Origin: Halothiobacillus diazotrophicus
GTDB lineage: Bacteria > Pseudomonadota > Gammaproteobacteria > Halothiobacillales > Halothiobacillaceae
Direction of reading: 5' to 3'
NCBI RefSeq assembly: GCF_001663815.1
Contig: NZ_CP016027.1
Coordinates: 682,001-746,000, forward strand
DNA length: 64,000 bases
The notes under the pieces were generated by a model, which saw only the letters and a program-made list of their open reading frames with translations, had not been told where the DNA came from and searched no databases. How positions within the stretch are numbered: position 1 is the stretch's first letter; the number at the start of each line of letters is the position of its first letter. A program made the translations under genes and the position numbers. Positions 26,906 through 35,380 of the stretch are shown piece after piece.

Positions 26906-28392
26906 CAGGCCCCAACGATCTAAATACAGAGCAGGAAGGCTCACCGGATGCGCTAGAGGCGCTTTATGCGACATTACGGACGAATTTCCCCGACGAAAGG
27001 CTCAGTCGCGAACCGGGAACACGATGGGCCTACGGCATGGACAACAGCCGTCTGCACCATCCGGCCGATATCGTCGCATTCCCCCTCAGCCACGAGGAAG
27101 TGGTCGTCCTCGTCCAGGCTGCCCGAGCACATCGGGTACCCCTGACGACCCGCGGACGCGGCACCGGTACCGCCGGTGGCAGTGTCCCTGTGCACGGCGG
27201 TCTGGTCGTCGTCATGGATCGCATGAACGCGGTCCTTGAATTCCGACCGGAAGATCGCTTGATTCGTATCCAGACAGGCATGATCAACGCCGAATTACAA
27301 CGGATCGTGGCTGCGGCAGGATTTTTCTGGCCCCCCGATCCCACCAGCAATGCCCTGTGTACCGTCGGTGGGAATCTCGGTTGCAATGCGGCCGGCCCAC
27401 ATGCGGTGAAATACGGCACGACGCGCGAAAACGTGCTGGGACTCAAGGCAGTGGCAGGGACCGGCGCAACGATCATTGCAGGTACCGAGACGACGAAGGG
27501 GGTGGTCGGCTACGACCTCACGCGTTTGCTGATCGGAGCCGAAGGCACGCTCGGCATCATTACCGAAGCCACCTTGAAACTGACGCCCTTGCCGGACGCG
27601 CGATGCCTGATCCGTGCCTTCTACCGGGATATGCATGCTGCATCCCAGGCGGTCTCCCGATTGATGAACCAACCCGCGACGCCGGCCGCCATCGAATTCA
27701 TCGACGGCAACGCCTTGAATCTGATGCGCAATCATGCCCAGAATCCGGACGCGCTCGCCATCCCCGATACCGCCGGCGCACTGCTCATGATCGAGGTGGA
27801 CGGCACCCGCGACGCGCTCGAGAGTCAAACGAAAATGATCCAGCAGGCCGCGTGTGGGCCGTTAACCCCGGATCGGCCGGAATCCGCCGAAGGAGCTTCG
27901 GCAGCGGATCCAAACGCGCCGCTGAGTCTCGTCATCGCGCATACACCCGAGGAAATGGCCACGCTCTGGTCGGCCCGAAAAGCCCTATCGCCGACGCTCC
28001 GTCACGTCGCACCCAAGAAGATCAACGAGGACGTGGTCGTGCCCGTGTCCCGCATACCCGTGTTGATCGGCGAACTGGACAGGATCTCGCTGCGTCACGC
28101 GGTGAAGATCGTCAATTTCGGTCATGCGGGCAACGGCAATATTCACGTCAACCTGCTCATCGACCCGGAAGATCCCGACCAGCGGGCATCAGCCGAAACG
28201 GCCCTAGCCGAAGTTTTCTCCACCGTACTCTCACTGGGCGGGACACTGTCCGGTGAACACGGCATCGGCGCCGTCAAACGGGAATACATCCGAAAAGAAA
28301 TCGCCCCCGAGTCCCTGACCCTAATGCATGGCATCAAGCGGGTTTTCGATCCCGATGGCATTCTGAACCCGGGAAAGAAAATCCCGGATTGA
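26902..28392 (+). CDS. FAD-linked 2-hydroxyacid dehydrogenase (GlcD / D-lactate dehydrogenase type)
   Basis: The ATG at 26902 overlaps the diaA stop (ATGA). The 496-residue protein has the PCMH-type FAD domain (about 45-230) with TTRGRGTGTAGGSVP, GGNLGCNAAGPHAVKYGTTRENVLGL and GAEGTLGIITEATL, then the FAD-oxidase C-terminal domain with NFGHAGNGNIHVNLL and GEHGIGAVKREYI. These are the marks of GlcD-like enzymes that oxidise glycolate or D-lactate and pass electrons to the quinone pool. There is no glcE/glcF beside it, so a single-subunit D-lactate or D-2-hydroxyglutarate dehydrogenase is more likely. It occupies the position where many relatives carry dolP (yraP). Confidence 0.85.
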   Translation: MTGPNDLNTEQEGSPDALEALYATLRTNFPDERLSREPGTRWAYGMDNSRLHHPADIVAFPLSHEEVVVLVQAARAHRVPLTTRGRGTGTAGGSVPVHGGLVVVMDRMNAVLEFRPEDRLIRIQTGMINAELQRIVAAAGFFWPPDPTSNALCTVGGNLGCNAAGPHAVKYGTTRENVLGLKAVAGTGATIIAGTETTKGVVGYDLTRLLIGAEGTLGIITEATLKLTPLPDARCLIRAFYRDMHAASQAVSRLMNQPATPAAIEFIDGNALNLMRNHAQNPDALAIPDTAGALLMIEVDGTRDALESQTKMIQQAACGPLTPDRPESAEGASAADPNAPLSLVIAHTPEEMATLWSARKALSPTLRHVAPKKINEDVVVPVSRIPVLIGELDRISLRHAVKIVNFGHAGNGNIHVNLLIDPEDPDQRASAETALAEVFSTVLSLGGTLSGEHGIGAVKREYIRKEIAPESLTLMHGIKRVFDPDGILNPGKKIPD

Positions 28393-28530
28393 ACGGTAGG
28401 GCAGCGCCGTCGCCGAACCAGTACACGCAGCCCCCGGGGAAATTCCGTCGCAAAATGTCTGGATACCTGAACAACGGCCGCGATATGTCGTATCCTGCCG
28501 TCTGAACATCAATCAGTCGTCAACGCAACC

Positions 28531-29340
28531 ATGACCAGCATTGCATTACTTACCATCATCGCCTATCTCGGTGCGGCATTTCTGCTGTGGCTGACGGCGC
28601 GCCAGACCGACGCACGGCTGCATTTCCGTTTACCGGCATTCAGTGCCGCCTCGCTGGCGATGGTCGGCAATGCCATCCTGATCTACCAGAATGCGTATCT
28701 CGAGCATGTGATGGGACTGAACATGAGCGTCTTCAACGCCCTGTCGGCCATCTTCTGGCTCTCTTCGCTCATCACGATCATCACCAGCCTGCGCAGCCCC
28801 GTGGAAAACATTCTGCTCGTTCTACTACCACTGACGTCCCTTTCCGTATTTCTTGCCCAGTTCTTTCCCGATCACAGCATCGTGCTGCATGCCCGAAACC
28901 CGGCACTGGATGCACATATCTTCATATCCCTCGTCGCCTATGCACTGATTACCTTGGGTGCGGTACAGGCACTCATGCTGGCCTGGCAGCATCGCGCCCT
29001 GCATGACCGCCATCCCTCGGGGCTGGTGCGGCTGATGCCGCCCATGGAGTCCGTCGAGCAACTCATGTTCCGATTCATCACCGTAGGGTTCATCCTGCTG
29101 ACCCTGGCGCTGGCAACCGGATTCTTGTTCGTCGACAGCATCTTCGCGCAGCATCTGGTCCACAAGACCATTCTGTCGGTCATCAGCTGGGTGGTGTTCT
29201 TCGGGCTGTTGATCGGGCGGCATTTCGCCGGATGGCGGGGAAAAACAGCCGTCTACTGGACACTGACCGGGTTCAGCACCCTCATTCTGGCGTATTTCGG
29301 TACCAAGATTGCCTTGGAGTGGGTCTTTCACGTCCGCTAA
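28531..29340 (+). CDS. YpjD-like membrane protein of the CcsA/HemX family
   Basis: A 269-residue inner-membrane protein with eight hydrophobic helices. The central region has HIFISLVAYALITLGAVQALMLA and the C-terminal part HKTILSVISWVVFFGLLIGRHFAGWRGKTAVYWTLTG-type helices, as in the cytochrome c assembly (CcsA/HemX) family; the family histidines in HIFIS, HKTI and GRHFAGWRG are present. Such proteins bind or transport haem, and YpjD-type members often sit beside ffh, which is not the case here. The substrate is uncertain. Confidence 0.8.
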   Translation: MTSIALLTIIAYLGAAFLLWLTARQTDARLHFRLPAFSAASLAMVGNAILIYQNAYLEHVMGLNMSVFNALSAIFWLSSLITIITSLRSPVENILLVLLPLTSLSVFLAQFFPDHSIVLHARNPALDAHIFISLVAYALITLGAVQALMLAWQHRALHDRHPSGLVRLMPPMESVEQLMFRFITVGFILLTLALATGFLFVDSIFAQHLVHKTILSVISWVVFFGLLIGRHFAGWRGKTAVYWTLTGFSTLILAYFGTKIALEWVFHVR

Positions 29341-29396
29341 GCCGGCTCACTTTCACGCCCGCCAAGGCGGCTCAGGGGCTTCGTTGTGCCCGCAGC

Positions 29397-29903
29397 TCAG
29401 CCGCCACGCAGATGCTCGACCAGATCGAACCCGTCGATTTTGAATGCCTTGCCAAACCCGTTCACCAGACGACCGGAACCGGGGGCGATCCGGTGCAGGT
29501 GAAAATCAGGCAACTGGAGCAACACGTCAACGATCTTGCCATGCCGCTCCCGGAGACTCGATAGCACCTCGTCCGCACGGGAATCGCTGCGCTCAACCCG
29601 GTTGACATCAGCGCGCCAGGTCACCCGGGCCCGATTGTAGATATTGGAAACCTCGCTCTCGTCTTCCATCAGCATGATTTCCACGGTTGGGCTGACCCGG
29701 ACATGACGCGTATGCGGCGACAGGTCGCTCATCAAAACCCAGAAGGCTTCATTGAGCCACACGAATGGCAGGGCACTCAGACTGGGAAACCCATCCTCGT
29801 CAATGGTGGCCAGGATCAATGCACGCAGCTCGTCGCGCAACGACAGCAATTTGGTCAGATCGGGGTTGGTCGACTGCAGGAATTGATCAGGTGACTGGGT
29901 CAT
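29397..29903 (-). CDS. HugZ/HutZ-like haem-utilisation protein (split-barrel fold)
   Basis: A 168-residue PNPOx-like split-barrel protein with LRALILATIDEDGFPSLSALPFV, a VSPTVEIMLMEDE strand and the C-terminal RIAPGSGRLVNGFGKAFKI motif typical of the HugZ/HutZ group. It is the short form, like HutZ, without the C-terminal DUF2470 domain of HugZ. Members bind haem and some degrade it to release iron. No haem uptake genes are in the window, so an FMN or haem role is not settled. The neighbouring YpjD-like gene ends 56 bases away on the other strand. Confidence 0.72.
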   Translation of the reverse strand: MTQSPDQFLQSTNPDLTKLLSLRDELRALILATIDEDGFPSLSALPFVWLNEAFWVLMSDLSPHTRHVRVSPTVEIMLMEDESEVSNIYNRARVTWRADVNRVERSDSRADEVLSSLRERHGKIVDVLLQLPDFHLHRIAPGSGRLVNGFGKAFKIDGFDLVEHLRGG

Positions 29904-29971
29904 GTTCTAGATCCCGGCCCGGGATGGGCACTAAAAAGCATACGGACAGAAAGGGTTTCTCTGATTGTAGA

Positions 29972-29991
29972 CCGAATTCCATGCAATTCGG
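29972..29991. terminator. Hairpin between the sensorless receptor gene and the HugZ-like gene
   Basis: CCGAATT (29972-29978) and AATTCGG (29985-29991) form a perfect 7-bp stem with a 6-base loop, about 70 bases past the receptor stop and upstream of the HugZ-like start. It could be a weak terminator or an operator. Confidence 0.3.
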
Positions 29992-30058
29992 CAATGACGC
30001 ATGATTGGCAGCATATTCCCCCTGAGCGCTCATCGAATGACCCGAATCGGGAAGCACG

Positions 30059-31240
30059 TCAGATGCGGAATCCATGAACCAGGGTCGCCAACAGCTTGCT
30101 GTCCTCCTGCACGGAATCCACGGCATTCTTCGCCAGGTTCAGGTTTTTGGCGCCCGATGCGATCACGTCGACAAGCGCGCTCAGATCGGTATGCAGCCGT
30201 TCGATACTCTGCTGATGGCGCATGTTGTCCGCTTCGACATCATAGGTCGCAGCCAGAGATTGCTCAGTGGCAGACAGGATTTCCGACAATTCGTTCTGGG
30301 CACTGCTCAGTGCCGTCTCCGCCTGCTGGGAATAGGAGACAACCTCGCTCATGGCGCGATCGGTATTATTGACATCCCGGGTCAGGCGATCCATCACGGA
30401 GGCAATCTCGACGGCCGCATCACGGCTGCGCTTGGCCAGGGCACGAACCTCCTCGGCCACAACGGCGAAACCACGTCCATGCTCTCCTGCACGAGCGGCT
30501 TCGATCGCCGCATTCAAGGCAAGAAGATTGGTCTGATCGGCCACGGAACCAATGGTCAACGCCATACGCTCGACCTCATCCTTGGCGGAAACCAATGCAC
30601 GTATATGCATCGTCGACTCCTCAACGCGGCCGATCGCCTCTTGGATGGACGCCACGCTACGACCGATCTGCCCCTGTCCCTGTTCAGAGCGGTTCTTCAT
30701 GGCCCGGACCTGATCGCTCACGCGCGACAGTGCGGCTTCCAAAGCGGTGCCGCTTGAGGACAGGTTGTCTACTTCACTGATCACCCGACCCCGTTGGGAT
30801 TCGACGCGACGCTGACCGGATAGAACCTGCTCAATCAGGTTATGCAACATCTCGGATGCCTCGTTGAGCGAAGCGCTCCCGCGATTGATGTCGCCGATCT
30901 GCTCATGCAGGGTCTGAATCATGCCATTGACACTATCGGATATCTCGCCCACCGAATCGGCGCTCACCACATCGCATTTCCCAGTCAGGTCGCCCTGGCG
31001 GACGGCGGTCGCCAGACAGGCGATCTTCATCAGCTGACGCAGGATAACGACATGGGTCACCCAATAGTTTACGACGCCGACCGTGATACCGGAGACGATG
31101 CACCCCAAAACGAACCATTCCAGCATGCCCGTTCGGAATGTCACGAAGAAGCTGGCAAACACCGGAAATATCAGCCCCATCAGAACGCCCATGCCAATGA
31201 ATGACCATTTCAGACGACGCAGGATGCTGGGTTTTTTCAT
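30059..31240 (-). CDS. Methyl-accepting chemotaxis-like protein without an extracytoplasmic sensor
   Basis: A 393-residue protein with two adjacent transmembrane helices (about 10-32 and 40-62) separated by only a short loop, then a HAMP-like region and a chemotaxis signalling domain. The hairpin tip is well conserved: [35 protein letters not shown]. With no ligand-binding domain, it may sense membrane state or redox, or receive input through partner proteins. A C-terminal pentapeptide for CheR/CheB docking is not seen. No che genes are in the window. The ATG has GGAAG about five bases upstream. Confidence 0.85.
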   Translation of the reverse strand: MKKPSILRRLKWSFIGMGVLMGLIFPVFASFFVTFRTGMLEWFVLGCIVSGITVGVVNYWVTHVVILRQLMKIACLATAVRQGDLTGKCDVVSADSVGEISDSVNGMIQTLHEQIGDINRGSASLNEASEMLHNLIEQVLSGQRRVESQRGRVISEVDNLSSSGTALEAALSRVSDQVRAMKNRSEQGQGQIGRSVASIQEAIGRVEESTMHIRALVSAKDEVERMALTIGSVADQTNLLALNAAIEAARAGEHGRGFAVVAEEVRALAKRSRDAAVEIASVMDRLTRDVNNTDRAMSEVVSYSQQAETALSSAQNELSEILSATEQSLAATYDVEADNMRHQQSIERLHTDLSALVDVIASGAKNLNLAKNAVDSVQEDSKLLATLVHGFRI

Positions 31241-31448
31241 GAATTCTTCCGAGTTGCTTGGGACAGGACTGGCCAGAGTATAAACAGGGATAACCTAGCG
31301 GCATGGTAGGGTATCGTCATGGACGGCGCATACTTTAACGCCAGGATCGATTGCAAAGCCAGCCCAGGCAAGCGGGCATGACCCACAGCAGTCCGCGTGC
31401 GTCATCCTGAGCGTGAAAGCGCCGCAACTTGTGTCGCAGGTTGCTATC

Positions 31449-32363
31449 ATGGCGCGCATGAATGCTTCATTGAGCCATCCGGCCTCCCCTCCCGCAAACA
31501 TCGACGAGGAATGCAGCCGAATTGCCACGCCCATCGGCAGTGGGTTCCGTTATGCCTGCGTCCCTCTCAAGGATGTGGATCGTCGCGCCATCATCGCCCT
31601 GCGCGCCCTTGACCTTACGCTGGCCGAAATCACGAGTACACAATCCGAATCGCAGGTGGCCCGTCACAAGCTCGAATGGTGGCGTCAGGCCCTGCACCAG
31701 GCCCTCTCGTTTGATCAAGCCGAACACCCGATACTTCTGGCATTGCACGCCTGCATGCACGAAAACCTCCGCATGGCGCTGATTCCCTTGGTTGAGCTTC
31801 GCCTGGGTGCGGCCGTCATCGAGTTGGATTACCAAGGATTTGAAACGCAGCGCGATCTCCTCGCCTACCTGGACGGCGCCGGTGGAACGATGCATGAAGC
31901 CTATGCCCGTATTCTGCAAATTCCGGAAACGCAGCATGCGGCCTTGCGGTCTATCGGTGCCCTGCATCATCGACTGCAACGCCTGACCTATCTGGGTCGG
32001 CACAGTCGTCAGGGACACATTTATCTGCCCGCCGAACAGCTGGCGAAAGCGGGCGTATCCGAAGCGGATTTCCACCGGCCGAATGCCGCAGATCATCTGG
32101 GCCCTCTCCTCCAGAACGAACTCGCCGATATCCAGAAACAATACCAGGACGCCATTCAGGAACTCCGCGCGATTACCCGCCGCCCCGACGCTTTTTTTCG
32201 GATACTAATCGCTCTGGATCGCGCACAGATCGACCTTCTCCATCGCCACAAGGCGGCCGTTCTGACCACCCGGCCGGAAACGACACCCTTTCAGCGACTG
32301 GTGACGGCCTGGTGGTCCAGCAAGCGTTCGCTTCCTCAATTTCCTAACGCAAGCAAAGAATGA
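31449..32363 (+). CDS. Squalene/phytoene synthase-family protein, NDUFAF6-like and probably non-catalytic
   Basis: From the ATG at 31449, 304 residues with the helical fold of trans-isoprenyl synthases: RYACVPLKDVDRRAIIALRALD, ARHKLEWWRQAL and GHIYLPAEQLAKAGVSEADF. The two aspartate-rich motifs that bind Mg-diphosphate are missing: the first reads RALDLTLAEI and the second GRHSRQG instead of a D..ED type. This pattern matches NDUFAF6-like members, which lack synthase activity; NDUFAF6 itself is a complex I assembly factor. A GTG at 31413 would extend it. Its TGA overlaps the start of the following SDR gene, so both are co-translated. Confidence 0.7.
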   Translation: MARMNASLSHPASPPANIDEECSRIATPIGSGFRYACVPLKDVDRRAIIALRALDLTLAEITSTQSESQVARHKLEWWRQALHQALSFDQAEHPILLALHACMHENLRMALIPLVELRLGAAVIELDYQGFETQRDLLAYLDGAGGTMHEAYARILQIPETQHAALRSIGALHHRLQRLTYLGRHSRQGHIYLPAEQLAKAGVSEADFHRPNAADHLGPLLQNELADIQKQYQDAIQELRAITRRPDAFFRILIALDRAQIDLLHRHKAAVLTTRPETTPFQRLVTAWWSSKRSLPQFPNASKE

Positions 32364-33136
32364 GCACCATGTCCGACCTGACCCAACGCGTACCGACTGA
32401 ATCGAAACTGACGGATCGCGTCATTGTGATCAATGGCGCCACCGGCACCTTGGGCGGCGCCATGGCCCGCGCCCTGCAGCCTCAGGGCGCCCAGCTGGTC
32501 CTTTTCGGCCGCAAAAGCGACGTATTGAACCGCTTGGCGGACGACCTCTCGCCAATCACCGGCCCAGATGGCATGGCCCGCCCGCCCTTGATTCAGCCTG
32601 TGGATTTTTCCGGCGCAAAGATTGAGGACTACCAGACCCTGGCGGATGCCCTATCCGCATCCTTCGGCCGGGTCGACATCCTGATTCATGCGATGGGTCA
32701 AGGCGGACAGCTGTCCCCCCTCGCCCATGCCGATCTGCTCAAGTTCCAGGAAAGTCTTCATGTCAACTTCACGGCTCCCTTTGCACTCAGTCGTGCGCTA
32801 TGGCCGCTTCTGGAAGCTGCTGGGCAACATGGCCGCGCCAAGGGGCAAATGCTGTTTTTCATCGATCGTGGCACACCGGCTTTCGGCAATGCCTATGGAC
32901 CTGCGCATGCGGCACTGACCCGATTGATCGAGCAATGGACCAATGAAGGGGATACGGTGCGCATCAATGCGCTCGACCCAGGCCCTACGCACAGCGGCCT
33001 GCGTCAGTATCGCTTCCCCGGCGAATCCCCCGGGGAGCGCGCGCAGGCAGAGGATATGCTGCCGGAAGCGTTTTCATTGCTCCTGGACGAATCCGCGCAT
33101 GGGCGAATCATCCGGCGCCAAATCGAAGCCTCCTGA
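32360..33136 (+). CDS. YciK-like short-chain dehydrogenase with altered active site
   Basis: A 258-residue Rossmann protein with cofactor motif NGATGTLGGA near residues 25-34 and a YciK-like C-terminal part (FPGESPGERAQAEDMLPEAFSLLL). The catalytic set is incomplete: the YxxxK motif reads YGPAH, so the lysine is replaced by histidine, and the serine position lies in FIDRGTP with no serine. The Asn in HVNFTAPF is kept. It may bind NAD(P) without ordinary dehydrogenase activity. Start and upstream stop overlap (ATGA), linking it to the degenerate prenyl synthase-like gene. Confidence 0.8.
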   Translation: MSTMSDLTQRVPTESKLTDRVIVINGATGTLGGAMARALQPQGAQLVLFGRKSDVLNRLADDLSPITGPDGMARPPLIQPVDFSGAKIEDYQTLADALSASFGRVDILIHAMGQGGQLSPLAHADLLKFQESLHVNFTAPFALSRALWPLLEAAGQHGRAKGQMLFFIDRGTPAFGNAYGPAHAALTRLIEQWTNEGDTVRINALDPGPTHSGLRQYRFPGESPGERAQAEDMLPEAFSLLLDESAHGRIIRRQIEAS

Positions 33137-33309
33137 GCCTGCAGCGCGCGACACAAACCTGCGATAGCGGGAAACGATCCGGCAGATTCGTGGACAACGA
33201 CACCCAACGGCATAATCCCCATAATCATCTATGCTCGTTCAGCGGCCCCGCGACGCAATTTCCCGAAATCGATGGCGCGCCGCTCAAAACAAACGAGAGG
33301 AGTAGGGAT

Positions 33310-33492
33310 ATGATAGATATGCAATTTGGTGGTTTGCTCGGCCTGATCATCCTGTTTTTCGATATCTGGGCCATCATTCGTGTCATTCAAAGTTCGGCGG
33401 GTGCAGGTGCGAAAGCACTCTGGATCATCCTCATCCTGCTCCTGCCAGTCCTGGGTTTGATTCTTTGGTTCTTGCTGGGCCCCAAGAACTGA
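33310..33492 (+). CDS. Small two-helix membrane protein (PLDc_N domain)
   Basis: A 60-residue protein with two hydrophobic helices (about 6-26 and 35-56), the RVIQSSAGAGAKALWIILILLLPVLGLILWFLLGPK pattern between and within them being typical of the stand-alone phospholipase-D-nuclease N-terminal (PLDc_N) family. GAGGAGTAGGG just before the ATG fixes the start; the open frame continues upstream but without support. The function is unknown; such domains anchor cardiolipin synthases or occur as free small proteins. Confidence 0.75.
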   Translation: MIDMQFGGLLGLIILFFDIWAIIRVIQSSAGAGAKALWIILILLLPVLGLILWFLLGPKN

Positions 33493-33582
33493 GCACGACT
33501 CGCTACCGGGTGGGGCGATGATTCATCCGTTGGCGCTGCCAACCTGTTATTGTCTCTCCACCACTCCAATCGAGCCCAAACC

Positions 33583-35064
33583 ATGAAGGATTCAAAAACC
33601 GTATTGCTCGGTGCCGGTCACCAACTGTCCTATCTGAATAGCGGCATGATCAACCGCCACGGCCTGATCGCCGGGGCAACGGGCACGGGTAAGACCGTCA
33701 CCCTGCAGGTGCTTGCCGAACAGTTTTCCCGCCTCGGGGCCCCGGTATTCGTCGCCGATATCAAGGGCGATCTCTCGGGTATTGCAGCTGCCGGCAAACC
33801 GCACCCGAAGATCACCGAGCGTGCGGTCAAGATGGGGCTGGAGCCCATCACGTTCAGTGCCAATCCGGTGATTTTCTGGGATGTCTATGGCGAACAAGGT
33901 CATCCGCTACGTTTGACCATCTCGGAACTGGGACCCGTGGTACTGGCCCGATTGCTCGGCCTGAACGAGCTTCAGGAAGACATTCTGCAGATCGTCTTCC
34001 AGATCGCCGACGATCAGGGTCTGCTCCTGCTCGACCTCAAAGATCTCGACGCGCTGCTCAGGCATATCGACGAAGACACCAACCAGTATCAGAGCGACTA
34101 CGGACGGATTTCCCGGCAGAGTCTCGGCGCGATCATGCGCACCGTCACGGCCTTCAAGCGAGAAGGGGCCGAACAATTGTTCGGGGAACCGGCCATTTCA
34201 CTGGATGATCTGCTCATCCAATCCGAAAGCGGCGCCGGGATGATTCACGTTCTGGCCGCCGATCGGCTGTACCGAGAGGGCCCGCAGGTCTACGCCGCAT
34301 TGCTACTGTGGCTACTTTCAGAGCTGTTCGAGCAGATGCCGGAAGTTGGCGATCCGGAAACACCAAAATTCGTCCTGTTCTTCGACGAGGCCCACCTGTT
34401 GTTCGACGATGTTCCGAAGCCGCTGGTGGACAAGATCGAACAGGTGGTCCGTCTGATCCGCTCCAAGGGCGTCGGTGTGTACTTCGTCACACAGAACCCG
34501 CTGGATCTGCCCGAAACCGTACTCGGTCAATTGGGAAACCGTATCCAGCACGCGCTGCGGGCATTTACCCCCCGCGATCAGAAAGCGGTCCGGGCCGCGG
34601 CGCAAACCTTCCGCAGCAATGCCGCCGTCGATGTGGAAACCGTGATCACCACGATGGGTGTCGGTGAAGCGCTGGTCTCGACACTGGACGTCAAGGGCAT
34701 GCCCACGCCCGTCGATCAGGTACTTCTTCGACCGCCGGTCAGTCGGATCGGGCCGCTGACCTCAGAGGAGCGATCAGCCATCATCCTGCGATCCCGATAT
34801 CGGGGACGATTCGATCAGCCGATCGACCGCGAGTCGGCTTTCGAACACCTCAAGGCACGGCGCGATGCAGCCGAACGGGCCGAAGTCCAGGCCGAACAGG
34901 AAAGCGAACGCGCGACTGCTCGCCAGAAAACCACGGAGCGGCCTGAGCCCAGAAGCCGTCGGCAGAGCCCGATGGAAGCCTTCGTCACCAGTGCCGCCCG
35001 GGCCATCGGCAGCCAATTGGGACGTCAACTCCTGCGCTCATTGCTCGGCAGCCTGAAGCGCTAA
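33583..35064 (+). CDS. yjgR: HerA-like ATPase of the DUF853 (YjgR) family
   Basis: A 493-residue protein (E. coli YjgR 500). Walker A is GATGTGKT near residues 30-37, Walker B is FVLFFDEAHLLFDD around 265-278, with a downstream TQNPLDLPETVLGQLGNRIQHALRAFTPRDQKAVRAAAQTF segment that carries the family sensor and arginine finger. A 70-residue charged tail with Glu/Arg repeats precedes a C-terminal SAARAIGSQLGRQLLRSLLG helix. The family belongs to the HerA/FtsK clade of hexameric ATPases; a role in DNA or RNA handling is inferred only. The ATG at 33583 is preferred over 33550. Confidence 0.85.
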   Translation: MKDSKTVLLGAGHQLSYLNSGMINRHGLIAGATGTGKTVTLQVLAEQFSRLGAPVFVADIKGDLSGIAAAGKPHPKITERAVKMGLEPITFSANPVIFWDVYGEQGHPLRLTISELGPVVLARLLGLNELQEDILQIVFQIADDQGLLLLDLKDLDALLRHIDEDTNQYQSDYGRISRQSLGAIMRTVTAFKREGAEQLFGEPAISLDDLLIQSESGAGMIHVLAADRLYREGPQVYAALLLWLLSELFEQMPEVGDPETPKFVLFFDEAHLLFDDVPKPLVDKIEQVVRLIRSKGVGVYFVTQNPLDLPETVLGQLGNRIQHALRAFTPRDQKAVRAAAQTFRSNAAVDVETVITTMGVGEALVSTLDVKGMPTPVDQVLLRPPVSRIGPLTSEERSAIILRSRYRGRFDQPIDRESAFEHLKARRDAAERAEVQAEQESERATARQKTTERPEPRSRRQSPMEAFVTSAARAIGSQLGRQLLRSLLGSLKR

Positions 35065-35380
35065 CGCCCACGACAACGCGTGCCTTATCCCCACAAAGCA
35101 ATCGCGGAGAAATCGGTTCGGCGATCCGCCTGGGGAGCCGATCGATAGGAAAAGGGGAAAAATTTACGCATAATGCACGCAACTAACCGGTTCACGCTCC
35201 ACGCATCGCCAAGGAATTTCGGCGACTCGTGGGTCGTCGGATGGACGCCTAACGGCCCCATCCCCGGCTAACCATTTGTTTTAGAAATCGCCGAACTGCA
35301 TGGGCAGTAATCCGGCGAGGTGTGCAACAGGCAAAACCTCGCCGTTGCCGCATGTGTTTCGTTTCCGAAGGAGTATCCGT
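35065..35380 (+). promoter_or_regulatory. Leader region of the pyruvate dehydrogenase operon, with hairpin
   Basis: No gene is supported in these 316 bases. CGGCGAGGT (35313-35321) and ACCTCGCCG (35336-35344) are perfect 9-base arms around a 14-base loop, ending 36 bases before the aceE start. A T-containing stretch follows but no real T run. An AT-rich segment at about 35150-35175 (AAAAATTTACGCATAATGC) is the likeliest promoter zone. No PdhR-type operator was recognised. Confidence 0.45.
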
